From NCBI GenBank assembly GCA_904501685.1, contig CAJGBX010000036.1, positions 1 to 12,207 on the forward strand: DNA of 12,207 bases, read 5' to 3'. The DNA comes from Clostridiaceae bacterium (GTDB taxonomy: Bacteria > Bacillota > Clostridia > Oscillospirales > Acutalibacteraceae). Numbering within the stretch: the stretch's first letter is position 1; every line of letters starts with the position of its first letter. Position numbers and translations under genes: made by a program. The notes beneath the pieces are model-generated. The model saw nothing but the letters and a program-made list of their open reading frames with translations. It ran no database searches and was not told the DNA's origin. Shown here piece after piece: positions 1 through 6,901 of this stretch.

Positions 1-117
1 ATAAAACGTCGAATTATGTTCAGCGCAGGTAAAAGACCCTATATTTCGGTACGGCCGGAGCCTAAGCAAACAATGCTTGACTGCTTAAAAGAGGTTTTAA
101 GCCAAATTGAGGCTTAA
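1..117 (+). CDS. 3' end of a CDS, probably transcription-repair coupling factor Mfd (partial)
   Basis: The first frame is open from base 1 to a TAA at 115-117 and gives 38 residues ending in LKEVLSQIEA. The gene's start lies left of the window. The fragment has a short beta-like stretch (GKRPYISVRP) followed by an amphipathic helix. This resembles the C-terminal end of clostridial Mfd proteins, the ATPase that removes stalled RNA polymerase and recruits UvrA. Context agrees, because mfd is often followed by a PrsA-like foldase gene in Clostridia. The assignment rests on a short tail and gene order only, with no catalytic motif inside the window. It is firm that a gene ends here and only moderately likely that it is mfd. 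Confidence 0.55.
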   Translation: MKRRIMFSAGKRPYISVRPEPKQTMLDCLKEVLSQIEA

Positions 118-164
118 AAACAGTTAGAATTTACAATTAAGTCACAAAGACTAAGAAAAAACAC

Positions 165-193
165 TGGACTTTTCTAAACGTTTATTATATACT
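165..193 (+). promoter_or_regulatory. candidate sigma-A-type promoter for the foldase gene
   Basis: TGGACT at 165-170 (four of six matches to TTGACA) and TATACT at 188-193 (five of six to TATAAT) are separated by 17 bases, the ideal spacing. The site lies in the AT-rich gap after the upstream gene and about 100 bases before the foldase start, so the message would have a long leader containing the hairpin at 246-280. AT-rich DNA often yields such matches by chance, so this is a candidate only. Confidence 0.4.
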
Positions 194-245
194 GTTTTTG
201 TGTATAGTGTATTTTTAAATATGCTTTAAGAAATACTAATTATGT

Positions 246-280
246 TTTTCGGTTTTACCCTTGACGGTTAAGGCCGAAAA
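246..280 (+). promoter_or_regulatory. imperfect leader hairpin just before the foldase ribosome binding site
   Basis: TTTTCGG at 246-252 pairs with CCGAAAA at 274-280. An inner helix continues with TTTACC (254-259) against GGTTAA (266-271), with one mismatch, and the loop is about six bases. No T-run follows on either strand, so it does not look like a terminator. It ends four bases before the AGGAG ribosome binding site at 285-289, so it could influence translation or RNA stability. No known riboswitch or RNA-thermometer class is recognised in it. Confidence 0.35.
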
Positions 281-299
281 GAACAGGAGCTTAAGAAAA

Positions 300-1604
300 A
301 TGAAAAAACTTTCAAGACTTTTGTGTCTCTGTTTGGCCGTTGTACTGTTGCTCGGCACAATAGTCGGCTGTCACGACAAAAATGAAATAGCCTATACCGT
401 CGGTGAGTCTAAGTTCACCTCGGCTATGTATAGCTGCGTGCTTTATATTTCGGCAGTCACCGCAAGAGGTGACATTGACGAATATGTGGCCGACAATAAC
501 ATTGACGCAAAAACAGTTGATTACACCACCTATAAATTCAACGACGAGGGTAAGGTTGACCCTGCAGGCAAATACCCCTATAAAACCTATGTCCGTAATG
601 AAGCTGTTAAGCTTTTAAAGCAGTATGCCACGCTTGACGCTTTAATGAAGGAGAAAAATTTAAAGCTGGACAATGATTCTATTTTAACTGCTCAGACCGA
701 GGCCAGCTATCAGTGGTACTACGGTTGCAGTGCTTATTATTACAACTACTATGCAAATATGGGCTATGACCCCTCTTCCCTCTTTACCCCTGCATATACC
801 TATATGGAAAAGAACGGCGTAGCCTACACAACATATGAGAAGTACAATCTTTACGAGGCCGCTTATGATTTCTACTTCAAGCATCTTTACGGTGAAAAAG
901 GTGAAAAAGAGGTTTCAAAGGACGACATCATTAAGGATATGACCGCAAAATATGCCTTGACCGATGTTATCACCTTCTCGAAAAACGATTCTAAGGGTAC
1001 TGCACTTTCGGAATCAGAGATTACTAAATTAAAGGCAATTGCCGACTCATATGCTAAAAAGCTTAACGACGGCGCAAGCTTTGCCGATATTTACAAGGAG
1101 GAACAGGACCGCTTAAAGAAGGAAGAGGAAGCCGCTAACGATTACTCAAGCTCCTCAGCCTCAAGCACTACCTCCTCCAATGCATCCTCTACCACCTCGT
1201 CAGTTGTTTCGTCTGCCACCTCCTCTGACACTTCTTCGACATCTTCGTCCACCACCTCGTCGGGTGATGATAAATACAAGCCCGAAGCATATGTAAACCT
1301 CTACGGTGCTAAGGATACTGCTTATGAGCACGTAATGTTTGACGAAATTATGAAGCAGACTGTCGGTAACGCCGTTGTTTTAGAGGACAAGGAAAACTCT
1401 CAGTATATGCTGATTGTTCGCCGTGATATGACCGCCGAGAATTACGATGACTATTGGTTTGATATGCTTCGTGACACCGTTACCTATAGCTTGAAATCAG
1501 ATGAATACGATGCCTCGCTTAACGAATTCGGTAATTCTTTGTCCATTAAGGAAGATACCCATGCAACCAAGCCGTTTACGGTTGACGCAATCAAATTTAA
1601 GTAA
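300..1604 (+). CDS. PrsA/SurA-like foldase lipoprotein with a Ser/Thr-rich insert
   Basis: This gene encodes a 434-residue surface lipoprotein, probably a chaperone for secreted proteins. I chose ATG 300 because AGGAG at 285-289 is correctly spaced; the in-frame TTG at 261 has no such site. Residues 1-23 are a lipoprotein signal peptide with lipobox IVGC, so Cys24 would be lipidated by the Lgt encoded downstream. Residues of about 25-205 are helical and Tyr-rich, like the SurA/PrsA N-domain. Residues of about 217-280 (ending KKLNDGASFADI) resemble the first half of a parvulin domain. About 331-376 (ending YMLIVRRDM) resemble its last strand. Between them lies a tract of 39 residues (283-321), almost all Ser and Thr. 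The compact parvulin core is not visible, so prolyl isomerase activity is doubtful. The fold assignment is by pattern. A terminator follows directly. Confidence 0.75.
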   Translation: MKKLSRLLCLCLAVVLLLGTIVGCHDKNEIAYTVGESKFTSAMYSCVLYISAVTARGDIDEYVADNNIDAKTVDYTTYKFNDEGKVDPAGKYPYKTYVRNEAVKLLKQYATLDALMKEKNLKLDNDSILTAQTEASYQWYYGCSAYYYNYYANMGYDPSSLFTPAYTYMEKNGVAYTTYEKYNLYEAAYDFYFKHLYGEKGEKEVSKDDIIKDMTAKYALTDVITFSKNDSKGTALSESEITKLKAIADSYAKKLNDGASFADIYKEEQDRLKKEEEAANDYSSSSASSTTSSNASSTTSSVVSSATSSDTSSTSSSTTSSGDDKYKPEAYVNLYGAKDTAYEHVMFDEIMKQTVGNAVVLEDKENSQYMLIVRRDMTAENYDDYWFDMLRDTVTYSLKSDEYDASLNEFGNSLSIKEDTHATKPFTVDAIKFK

Positions 1605-1626
1605 TTAAAGCACCTTTACTTTCTCA

Positions 1627-1660
1627 GCCTGCCGTAAATACACTTACGGCAGGCTTTTTT
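1627..1660 (+). terminator. rho-independent terminator after the foldase gene
   Basis: GCCTGCCGTAA at 1627-1637 and TTACGGCAGGC at 1644-1654 form a perfect 11-bp stem with a six-base loop, followed by six T residues (1655-1660). The hairpin begins 22 bases after the foldase stop. Only 28 bases remain before the next start codon, leaving little room for a separate promoter. Confidence 0.9.
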
Positions 1661-1688
1661 ATCAGAAAATGTCAAAAAGGAGAAAACT

Positions 1689-2966
1689 ATGTCTTATATT
1701 AATTCCGAAAACGGTATTTCATATTCATTTATAAAAACCTCACGCTTTAAAACCACCTTGATTTCGGTCGGCTTTTACCTACCGTTGAGTCACGATGCCT
1801 CTGCTAACGCCTTGGCATTAAGGCTTATGAAAAGCGGTACTGCCGATTTGCCCGACACCTATTCCTTTAACCGCCGTCTGGCCTCACTTTACGGTGCAAA
1901 GGTCAGCTCTTGGGTTGCAAAGCTGGGTGACTGTCAGGAATTAAGGCTCGGAATTACCGTCAACGACGATAAGTATTCATTAAACAATGAACCGACCGTG
2001 CAAAATGCCTGCGATTTACTTTTGAGTATGCTTTTTGGCCGTATTTCAGGCGAAACCGATTACCCTGCTGAGGCAGTCAGCCGTGAAAAACGTCTGCAAT
2101 GTGAATCAATTGCAGGTAAAATCAACGACAAGCGTACCTATGCACGCAACCGTTTAGAAGAGATTATGTGTGAAAATGAGCCGTTTGGTCTGTCGGCCGA
2201 GGGCAGTGTTGCCGAAACCGAGACTTTAACGGTTGAAGATATTAACCGTGCCATTAAAAGAATGATGAAAACCGCCTTTATTTCGGTACAGGTTATCGGT
2301 GACAGAGAGCCTGAGGACTTTTACAAGCGGTTTAACGATTGTATAACCAAGGTCGGACGTGAATTTTCAAAAATTCCTGCCGAAACGGTATGCTCAGCAG
2401 GTGAAATTAAACGTGTGACCGAGACTATGCCGGTAAAACAGGGTAAGCTTGTTTTGGGCTTACGCTCGGGTACTGCAGGAAACGACCGCGAGACGGTAGC
2501 CGCCTGGATTATGGGTGACATTTTCGGCGGAGGCCCTTATTCTAAGCTGTTTTGCAACGTTCGTGAGAAAATGAGCCTTTGCTACTACTGCTCGGCACGC
2601 TCTGTCCGTAAAAAAGGCCTGATTATAATTGACAGCGGTGTTGAGGACACTAATATTGAAGCTGCCGAAACCGCAATTTTAGCACAGCTGGAGGATATGA
2701 AGTGCGGTCGCTTTACCGAAAAGGAGCTTAACTCATCTAAGCTTGCTATGTGCGATTCGATTAATTCGGTTGAATCCGACCAAGGCTCTCTTATGCACTG
2801 GTATGCCGCCCGCGCTTTGGAGGAAAAGCCGGCAACGCCTGCCGAAATTACGGCACTTATCAAAGGCATTACTGCCGAGGACATTAAAAAGGCTGCCGCG
2901 CTGTTTACACTTGATACGGTCTACACCTTAAGACCCGACGGCACCCAAAAGGAGGAAAATATATGA
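1689..2966 (+). CDS. ymfF: M16 family peptidase-like subunit without the zinc motif (YmfF-like)
   Basis: This 425-residue protein has the two-domain M16 (insulinase/processing peptidase) fold pattern but no HxxEH zinc motif. The region where the motif should stand reads ANALALRLMKSG (residues 39-50). The C-domain keeps the substrate-binding signature, GGGPYSKLF (280-288) then NVREKMSLCYY (290-300), with Arg292 and Tyr299/300 likely to complete the partner's active site. This matches the split pair seen in Bacillus subtilis YmfF/YmfH, where one subunit is catalytic and the other assists. The start has AAGGAG at 1677-1682. Its TGA overlaps the next ATG by four bases, so translation is probably coupled in a 1:1 ratio. 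The substrate is unknown. In B. subtilis the pair lies beside ymfI, a gene tied to elongation factor P modification, but no ymfI is present here. Both subunits lack signal peptides and are presumably cytoplasmic. Confidence 0.85.
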   Translation: MSYINSENGISYSFIKTSRFKTTLISVGFYLPLSHDASANALALRLMKSGTADLPDTYSFNRRLASLYGAKVSSWVAKLGDCQELRLGITVNDDKYSLNNEPTVQNACDLLLSMLFGRISGETDYPAEAVSREKRLQCESIAGKINDKRTYARNRLEEIMCENEPFGLSAEGSVAETETLTVEDINRAIKRMMKTAFISVQVIGDREPEDFYKRFNDCITKVGREFSKIPAETVCSAGEIKRVTETMPVKQGKLVLGLRSGTAGNDRETVAAWIMGDIFGGGPYSKLFCNVREKMSLCYYCSARSVRKKGLIIIDSGVEDTNIEAAETAILAQLEDMKCGRFTEKELNSSKLAMCDSINSVESDQGSLMHWYAARALEEKPATPAEITALIKGITAEDIKKAAALFTLDTVYTLRPDGTQKEENI

Positions 2967-4234
2967 GCTTTACAATTGAAAAAATACACTGCGACGCCGC
3001 TAATGAAAGCTGCATTAAGGCAGTTCATTCCTCCGGACTTCAGGTGTTTATTTCCGAAAAGCCGGATTTTAACCTAAACTATGCCGTTTTCGGTACACAT
3101 TACGGCTCGGTGGACACCGAATTTGCCTTGGGTGACGAGCCTATGCAGACCGTTCCCGAGGGTATTGCACACTTTTTGGAGCACAAGCTGTTTGAGGGTG
3201 AGGACGGCGATGCCTTTGAAAAATATGCCGTTACGGGTGCTTCGGCCAACGCATACACCTCCTTTGACCGCACCTGCTACCTGTTCAGCTGCTCTGAACG
3301 TTTTTACGAAAACCTAGATATTCTGTTGGGCTTTGTTTCATCACCCTATTTTACCCCCGAAACCGTTAATAAGGAACAGGGTATTATCGGTCAGGAAATC
3401 AGAATGTATGAGGATGTTCCCGGTTGGCGTGTACTGTTTAATCTGCTTCGTATTATGTACCACAATCATCCGGTTAAGGTTGAAATTGCCGGCACCGTAG
3501 AGTCGATTGCCCAAATAACCGACAAAACCCTTTACGATTGCTACCGCACCTTTTACAACCCTTCAAATATGTTTCTTTGCCTTTGCGGTAATTTTGACAC
3601 CGAAAGGGTATTGAAAACGGTTGAGGAAAAAATCAAGCCGGCAACAGTGCCTGAAATTCACCGTTCTGAGTTTTCGGAACCCTGTACTCTTGTCAAAAGC
3701 TATTGCGAGCAAAAAATGCCGGTTGCTCAGCCGCTTTTCGTGGTCGGTATTAAAGATAACATTTTGAAATTAAACCGCACACAAAAAGACATTATCGCGA
3801 GCGAATTACTACTCGAGGTAACCGCAGGCAAGCTTTCACCCCTTTACAACCGCCTTTTGAACGACGGACTGATTAACAACAAATTCGGCTCTGAGTTTTT
3901 CTGCGGTCACGGATATGCGGCACTGCTTTTCGAGGGCGAATCCAAGCAGCCCGAGACTGTAAGAGATGCCATTTTATCCGAAATAAAGGCAATCGCCGAA
4001 AACGGTGTTGACCCACTGCTTTTTGAGGATGCAAGAAGAGACTTTTACGGCAACGAAATCCGAAGCTTTAACGATACCGAGGAAACGGTTGACGGCTTTA
4101 TCGACTGTGCTATGAACGGCTTCGCTCCATTCGAGGCTATCGAAGTGCTGAAATCTATAACCGCCGACGATATTACCGAAAGAGCGCGCTCACTTGACCT
4201 TTCGCTTAATGCACTTTCTGTGATAAAAGCCTGA
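2963..4234 (+). CDS. ymfH: M16 family zinc metallopeptidase, catalytic subunit (YmfH-like)
   Basis: This 423-residue protein is the active half of the M16 pair. The inverted zinc motif HFLEH is at residues 70-74: His70 and His74 bind zinc and Glu73 activates water. Glu138 and Glu145 (NKEQGIIGQE) sit seven residues apart, as the conserved downstream glutamates of pitrilysin do; Glu145 is the likely third ligand. The motif is followed by GASANAYTSFDRTCY (92-106), also typical of the family. The C-domain has GKLSPLYNRLLNDGLI but lacks the Arg-Glu-Lys signature present in the upstream subunit, so the pair divides catalysis and binding between two chains. ATG 2963 overlaps the upstream TGA and is preceded by a strong AAGGAGG at 2949-2955. 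There is no signal peptide. The function is probably cytoplasmic peptide processing, with an unknown substrate. Confidence 0.9.
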   Translation: MSFTIEKIHCDAANESCIKAVHSSGLQVFISEKPDFNLNYAVFGTHYGSVDTEFALGDEPMQTVPEGIAHFLEHKLFEGEDGDAFEKYAVTGASANAYTSFDRTCYLFSCSERFYENLDILLGFVSSPYFTPETVNKEQGIIGQEIRMYEDVPGWRVLFNLLRIMYHNHPVKVEIAGTVESIAQITDKTLYDCYRTFYNPSNMFLCLCGNFDTERVLKTVEEKIKPATVPEIHRSEFSEPCTLVKSYCEQKMPVAQPLFVVGIKDNILKLNRTQKDIIASELLLEVTAGKLSPLYNRLLNDGLINNKFGSEFFCGHGYAALLFEGESKQPETVRDAILSEIKAIAENGVDPLLFEDARRDFYGNEIRSFNDTEETVDGFIDCAMNGFAPFEAIEVLKSITADDITERARSLDLSLNALSVIKA

Positions 4235-4261
4235 TATTTTAAATATTTTTGAAAAATTATA

Positions 4262-4289
4262 AAATACCCCTTTTCTAAAAGGGGTATTT
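4262..4289 (+). terminator. perfect hairpin between the M16 pair and lgt, possible terminator or attenuator
   Basis: AAATACCCCTTTT (4262-4274) and AAAAGGGGTATTT (4277-4289) are perfect complements, 13 bp with only CT between them, so the top pair or two must open. The T residues lie inside the distal arm and only a weak AT-rich stretch follows, so termination efficiency is uncertain. It starts 28 bases after the M16 stop. Confidence 0.55.
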
Positions 4290-4299
4290 AGTATATAAT
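4271..4299 (+). promoter_or_regulatory. candidate promoter for lgt-folD
   Basis: A perfect TATAAT occurs at 4294-4299, directly after the hairpin. The hexamer 17 bases upstream (TTTTCT, 4271-4276) matches TTGACA at only three positions and lies inside the hairpin loop region. No extended -10 TG is seen. Initiation would fall near 4306, giving a leader of about 30 bases to the lgt start. Confidence 0.4.
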
Positions 4300-4337
4300 A
4301 GAGTGTGTATTTAGTAAAAACAGAAAGGATGTTCTTT

Positions 4338-5279
4338 GTGCAAAGCTTAGCCGCTTACAATGTTACCCTTTTCGGTATTGATTTGACCTTCGATTCTATT
4401 GCCTTTAAATTACCGATTGGTGACGGTTGGAATATTTACTGGTACGGAATTTGTATTGCCTTGGCATTTTTGGTCGCAGTCATTTACGGCTTTACAAGAG
4501 CTACGAAATTTGGAATTGACCCCGACCGCTTGACCGACGTTGTGTTGGTCACAGCGCCTATGGCAATCTTGTGTGCAAGAATTTATTACATAATATTTGA
4601 CCCCGACCCGAAGGCCAAGATAGAATCTATCGGCGATTTCTTCGGCATTTCGGGTAACTCGGGTGTTGCAGGTCTTGCAATATACGGTGCCGTTATAGGT
4701 GCCGCCGCTGTAGGCTTTTTAATGTGTAAACTGCGCCGAGTCAACTTCCTTGATGCGTTCGACTTGGCGGCAATCTGCTTTTTACCGGCTCAGGCTATCG
4801 GACGCTGGGGCAACTTTTTCAATCAAGAGGCTTTCGGCTCGTTAACCGGCAGCAGCTGGTGGGGTATGACCAGCCAGAATACCGTTGCCGAGGTTGGCGA
4901 GGGCTTGGTTCATCCTTGCTTTTTGTATGAGTCGATTTGGTGTATAATCGGCTTTGTTATACTTCACTTTTTAAGTAAAAAGCGTAAATTCAAGGGTCAA
5001 ATGGCACTGTCCTACTGCGTATGGTACGGATTGGGACGTATGTTTATTGAGGGACTTAGAACCGACAGTCTTTATTTAGGACCGTTGAGAGTTTCGCAGT
5101 GGCTTTCAGGAGCGCTTGTATTGGTCTGCGGTATTACGCTGATTATTATGTTTACAAGGCTCAAAAACGCTAAAGAGGCCCTGACCTATGAGTCGATGTT
5201 TGACGAGATTGACGACACCACCGTCAAAACCGTTTATTACGAGGGTGATGACGAAACCACCGACAAGGAAGAGGAATAA
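4338..5279 (+). CDS. lgt: prolipoprotein diacylglyceryl transferase Lgt
   Basis: Lgt moves diacylglyceryl from phosphatidylglycerol to the lipobox cysteine of prolipoproteins in the cytoplasmic membrane. I chose GTG 4338 (313 residues) because AAAGGA at 4324-4329 is eight bases upstream; ATG 4329 and GTG 4305 lack spaced sites. Visible family marks are the N-terminal helix with NIYWYG (32-37), the signature GRWGNFFNQEAFG (155-167, with Arg156 and Glu164), HPCFLYE (192-198) and GRMFIEGLRTDS (233-244). At least six hydrophobic segments are evident. The position of the essential Escherichia coli His103 (motif HGG) reads IYGA here, so Tyr116 replaces His and Ala replaces the second Gly. The tail after about residue 280 is acidic. 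folD starts two bases after the stop. Lipoprotein clients include the foldase encoded at 300-1604. Confidence 0.93.
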   Translation: MQSLAAYNVTLFGIDLTFDSIAFKLPIGDGWNIYWYGICIALAFLVAVIYGFTRATKFGIDPDRLTDVVLVTAPMAILCARIYYIIFDPDPKAKIESIGDFFGISGNSGVAGLAIYGAVIGAAAVGFLMCKLRRVNFLDAFDLAAICFLPAQAIGRWGNFFNQEAFGSLTGSSWWGMTSQNTVAEVGEGLVHPCFLYESIWCIIGFVILHFLSKKRKFKGQMALSYCVWYGLGRMFIEGLRTDSLYLGPLRVSQWLSGALVLVCGITLIIMFTRLKNAKEALTYESMFDEIDDTTVKTVYYEGDDETTDKEEE

Positions 5280-5281
5280 TT

Positions 5282-6133
5282 ATGGCAGAAATTATAAGCG
5301 GAAAGGTTATCTCGGCCGCAGTTAAGGAAAGAATCGCAAAAGAGGTTGAAGCCTTAAAGCAAGAGGGTACTACTCCCGGTCTTGCGGTAATAATCGTAGG
5401 CAGCGACCCTGCATCTCAGGTGTATGTCGGCTCTAAGGAACGCACCTGCATTGAGCTTGGTATGTACTCTGAAAAATATGAGCTCCCAGAAACGACTACC
5501 AATGAGGAACTTTTAAGTTTGATTGACCGGCTTAACAAGGACGATAAAATTCATGGCATTCTTTGTCAGCTTCCGTTACCCCGGCATTTAGACGAGGGCA
5601 AGGTTATTGCCGCCATTTCTCCGGAAAAGGACGTTGACGCCTTTCACGTTCAAAACGTCGGCAGAATTATGCTTGGTGACTATGATTTTCTTCCCTGCAC
5701 ACCTGCAGGAATTATGGAAATGCTGAAATATTCCAATATAAACCCTGAAGGCAAGCACTGTGTTGTTATCGGCCGCAGTAACATCGTCGGCAAGCCTATG
5801 GCAATGCTGATGCTCCACGCCAATGCAACCGTTACAATTTGCCATTCGAGAACTAAAAACCTTAAGGAAATTTGTAAAGAGGCCGATATTTTGGTGGCCT
5901 CGGTAGGCAAGTCGAAATTCGTTACCGCCGATATGGTAAAACCGGGTGCCGTTGTTATTGACGTCGGTATCAACCGTGACCAAAACGGTAAGCTCTCAGG
6001 TGACGTTGACTATGAAAATGTTGAGCCGCTGTGCTCGGCAATTACACCCGTTCCCGGCGGTGTAGGTCCTATGACCATTGCAATGCTTATGCAAAACACA
6101 CTCACCTCGGCAAAACGTAGTAAAATTAATTAA
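5282..6133 (+). CDS. folD: bifunctional methylenetetrahydrofolate dehydrogenase/cyclohydrolase FolD
   Basis: FolD converts 5,10-methylene-THF to 5,10-methenyl-THF with NADP and then to 10-formyl-THF, feeding purine and formylmethionine synthesis. The 283-residue length is normal. Tyr48 and Lys52 (YVGSK) are the catalytic pair equivalent to Tyr52/Lys56 of E. coli. Asp119 in KDVDA stands at the folate-binding aspartate, although the family usually has Gly after it (KDVDG). The Rossmann site GRSNIVGKP is at 164-172 and the C-terminal PGGVGPMT motif is complete. The ATG is two bases after lgt, and its purine-rich ribosome binding site (GGAAGAGGAA) lies in the end of lgt, which suggests co-transcription and translational coupling. 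The pairing with lgt has no obvious biochemical link. Confidence 0.96.
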   Translation: MAEIISGKVISAAVKERIAKEVEALKQEGTTPGLAVIIVGSDPASQVYVGSKERTCIELGMYSEKYELPETTTNEELLSLIDRLNKDDKIHGILCQLPLPRHLDEGKVIAAISPEKDVDAFHVQNVGRIMLGDYDFLPCTPAGIMEMLKYSNINPEGKHCVVIGRSNIVGKPMAMLMLHANATVTICHSRTKNLKEICKEADILVASVGKSKFVTADMVKPGAVVIDVGINRDQNGKLSGDVDYENVEPLCSAITPVPGGVGPMTIAMLMQNTLTSAKRSKIN

Positions 6134-6167
6134 AGCTTTAAAAATAAAAGACAGGAAGTGACCGAAA

Positions 6168-6842
6168 ATGAAAAGAATACTTGCAGTGGTTCTTGCCGCA
6201 ATAGTTTTAAGCCTTACGGCTTTGACGGCGTCGGCTTCGGTCACTGAACACAAAATTGAGGGTGTAAAATTCTCATTGAGTTCGGTTTATGAGGTTATGA
6301 CTGCCGAAAATCTGACCGAATCAAGCACCGTTGACGGCTTGATTTTTGCCGCAATTTCTCAAGACCAGCTGCACCAAATTCAATGCCGACGCACTGTGAC
6401 CGATTTTTCCAAGAGTATGAAATCCTTTAAAACTTTGTCACCTGAGAATTTGGCACCGGTCGGCGAAAAGCTGTTCCCGGAGGGCTATGAAACTGCCGAA
6501 TTCAAGCAGGATATATTCCTTAAAAAGAGCCGGGTGACCGACGGTAATTTTGAGGTTTTATATGTAACCGTTTCAAACGGAAAGCTTTATACCTTTACCT
6601 ATTTCGGCCCCGACCCTACAAAAATCGGAGAGTTTATGGGTACGGTTTCGCTCCCTGAGGAGCAGACCGAAAGCAATGTCAATGTTATGATGATTGTCAT
6701 TCTTTCGTTAAGTATTGCGGCGTTTTTGTGCTTGGTTGTGATGCTGGTACTTTCGTTCCTCAAAGACTACCGCCATCGTAAAATGGAGCAGAGTGAAAAC
6801 ATTGTCAGCAATTATATTAAAATCAAGCGAAGAAAATATTGA
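6168..6842 (+). CDS. secreted protein with a C-terminal membrane anchor, unknown function
   Basis: I do not recognise this 224-residue protein. Residues 1-23 form a signal peptide (MKR, hydrophobic core, cleavage probably after ASA). Residues of about 24-165 form an extracytoplasmic domain of alternating strands and helices, without cysteine pairs or a catalytic motif that I can identify. Residues of about 172-198 are a strong transmembrane segment followed by a basic tail (KDYRHRK, then KIKRRKY), the topology of a type I membrane protein. The start is supported by AGGAAGTG at 6153-6160. The gene follows folD by 34 bases and is the last of the lgt-folD run before a terminator, so it probably shares that transcript. 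The domain might be an analogue of small PsbP/MOG1-like surface domains, but that is a guess. Confidence 0.8.
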   Translation: MKRILAVVLAAIVLSLTALTASASVTEHKIEGVKFSLSSVYEVMTAENLTESSTVDGLIFAAISQDQLHQIQCRRTVTDFSKSMKSFKTLSPENLAPVGEKLFPEGYETAEFKQDIFLKKSRVTDGNFEVLYVTVSNGKLYTFTYFGPDPTKIGEFMGTVSLPEEQTESNVNVMMIVILSLSIAAFLCLVVMLVLSFLKDYRHRKMEQSENIVSNYIKIKRRKY

Positions 6843-6865
6843 GCTTTTTCAAATATTTAAAATAG

Positions 6866-6899
6866 GGCAGCACCCGAGTTATCTCGGGTGCTGCCTTTT
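6866..6899. terminator. bidirectional terminator between convergent genes
   Basis: GGCAGCACCCGAG (6866-6878) and CTCGGGTGCTGCC (6883-6895) form a perfect 13-bp stem with the loop TTAT. TTTT follows on the plus strand, and an interrupted T-rich stretch (CTATTTT) follows on the minus strand. It sits in the 59-base gap between the ends of the 6168-6842 gene and spoIIE and can serve both. Confidence 0.92.
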
Positions 6900-6901
6900 A
6901 T

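Noticed and set aside
261..299. Upstream TTG extension of the foldase (start at 261).
   Set aside because: It lacks a ribosome binding site and falls inside the leader hairpin, and it would put 13 charged residues before a normal lipoprotein signal peptide. ATG 300 has AGGAG at the right distance.
1146..1262. The Ser/Thr tract as a DNA minisatellite or slippage hot spot.
   Set aside because: Codons vary (TCA, AGC, TCC, TCG, TCT, ACC, ACT, ACA) and no unit repeats exactly in tandem, so the repetitiveness is at the amino acid level.
1689..4234. The M16 pair as a bacteriocin or peptide-maturation (AlbE/AlbF-like) cluster.
   Set aside because: No precursor peptide, radical SAM enzyme or dedicated exporter is encoded nearby. 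The pair sits among housekeeping genes, as YmfF/YmfH homologues do.
4305..4337. Upstream GTG 4305 or ATG 4329 as the start of lgt.
   Set aside because: 4305 overlaps the expected transcription start region and 4329 sits directly on the ribosome binding site. GTG 4338 is eight bases after AAAGGA.
5588..5983. A 131-codon antisense reading frame inside folD, and a second of 97 codons (5680-5973).
   Set aside because: They lie wholly within a well-conserved gene, have no ribosome binding site and give protein without recognisable features. They are by-products of folD codon use.
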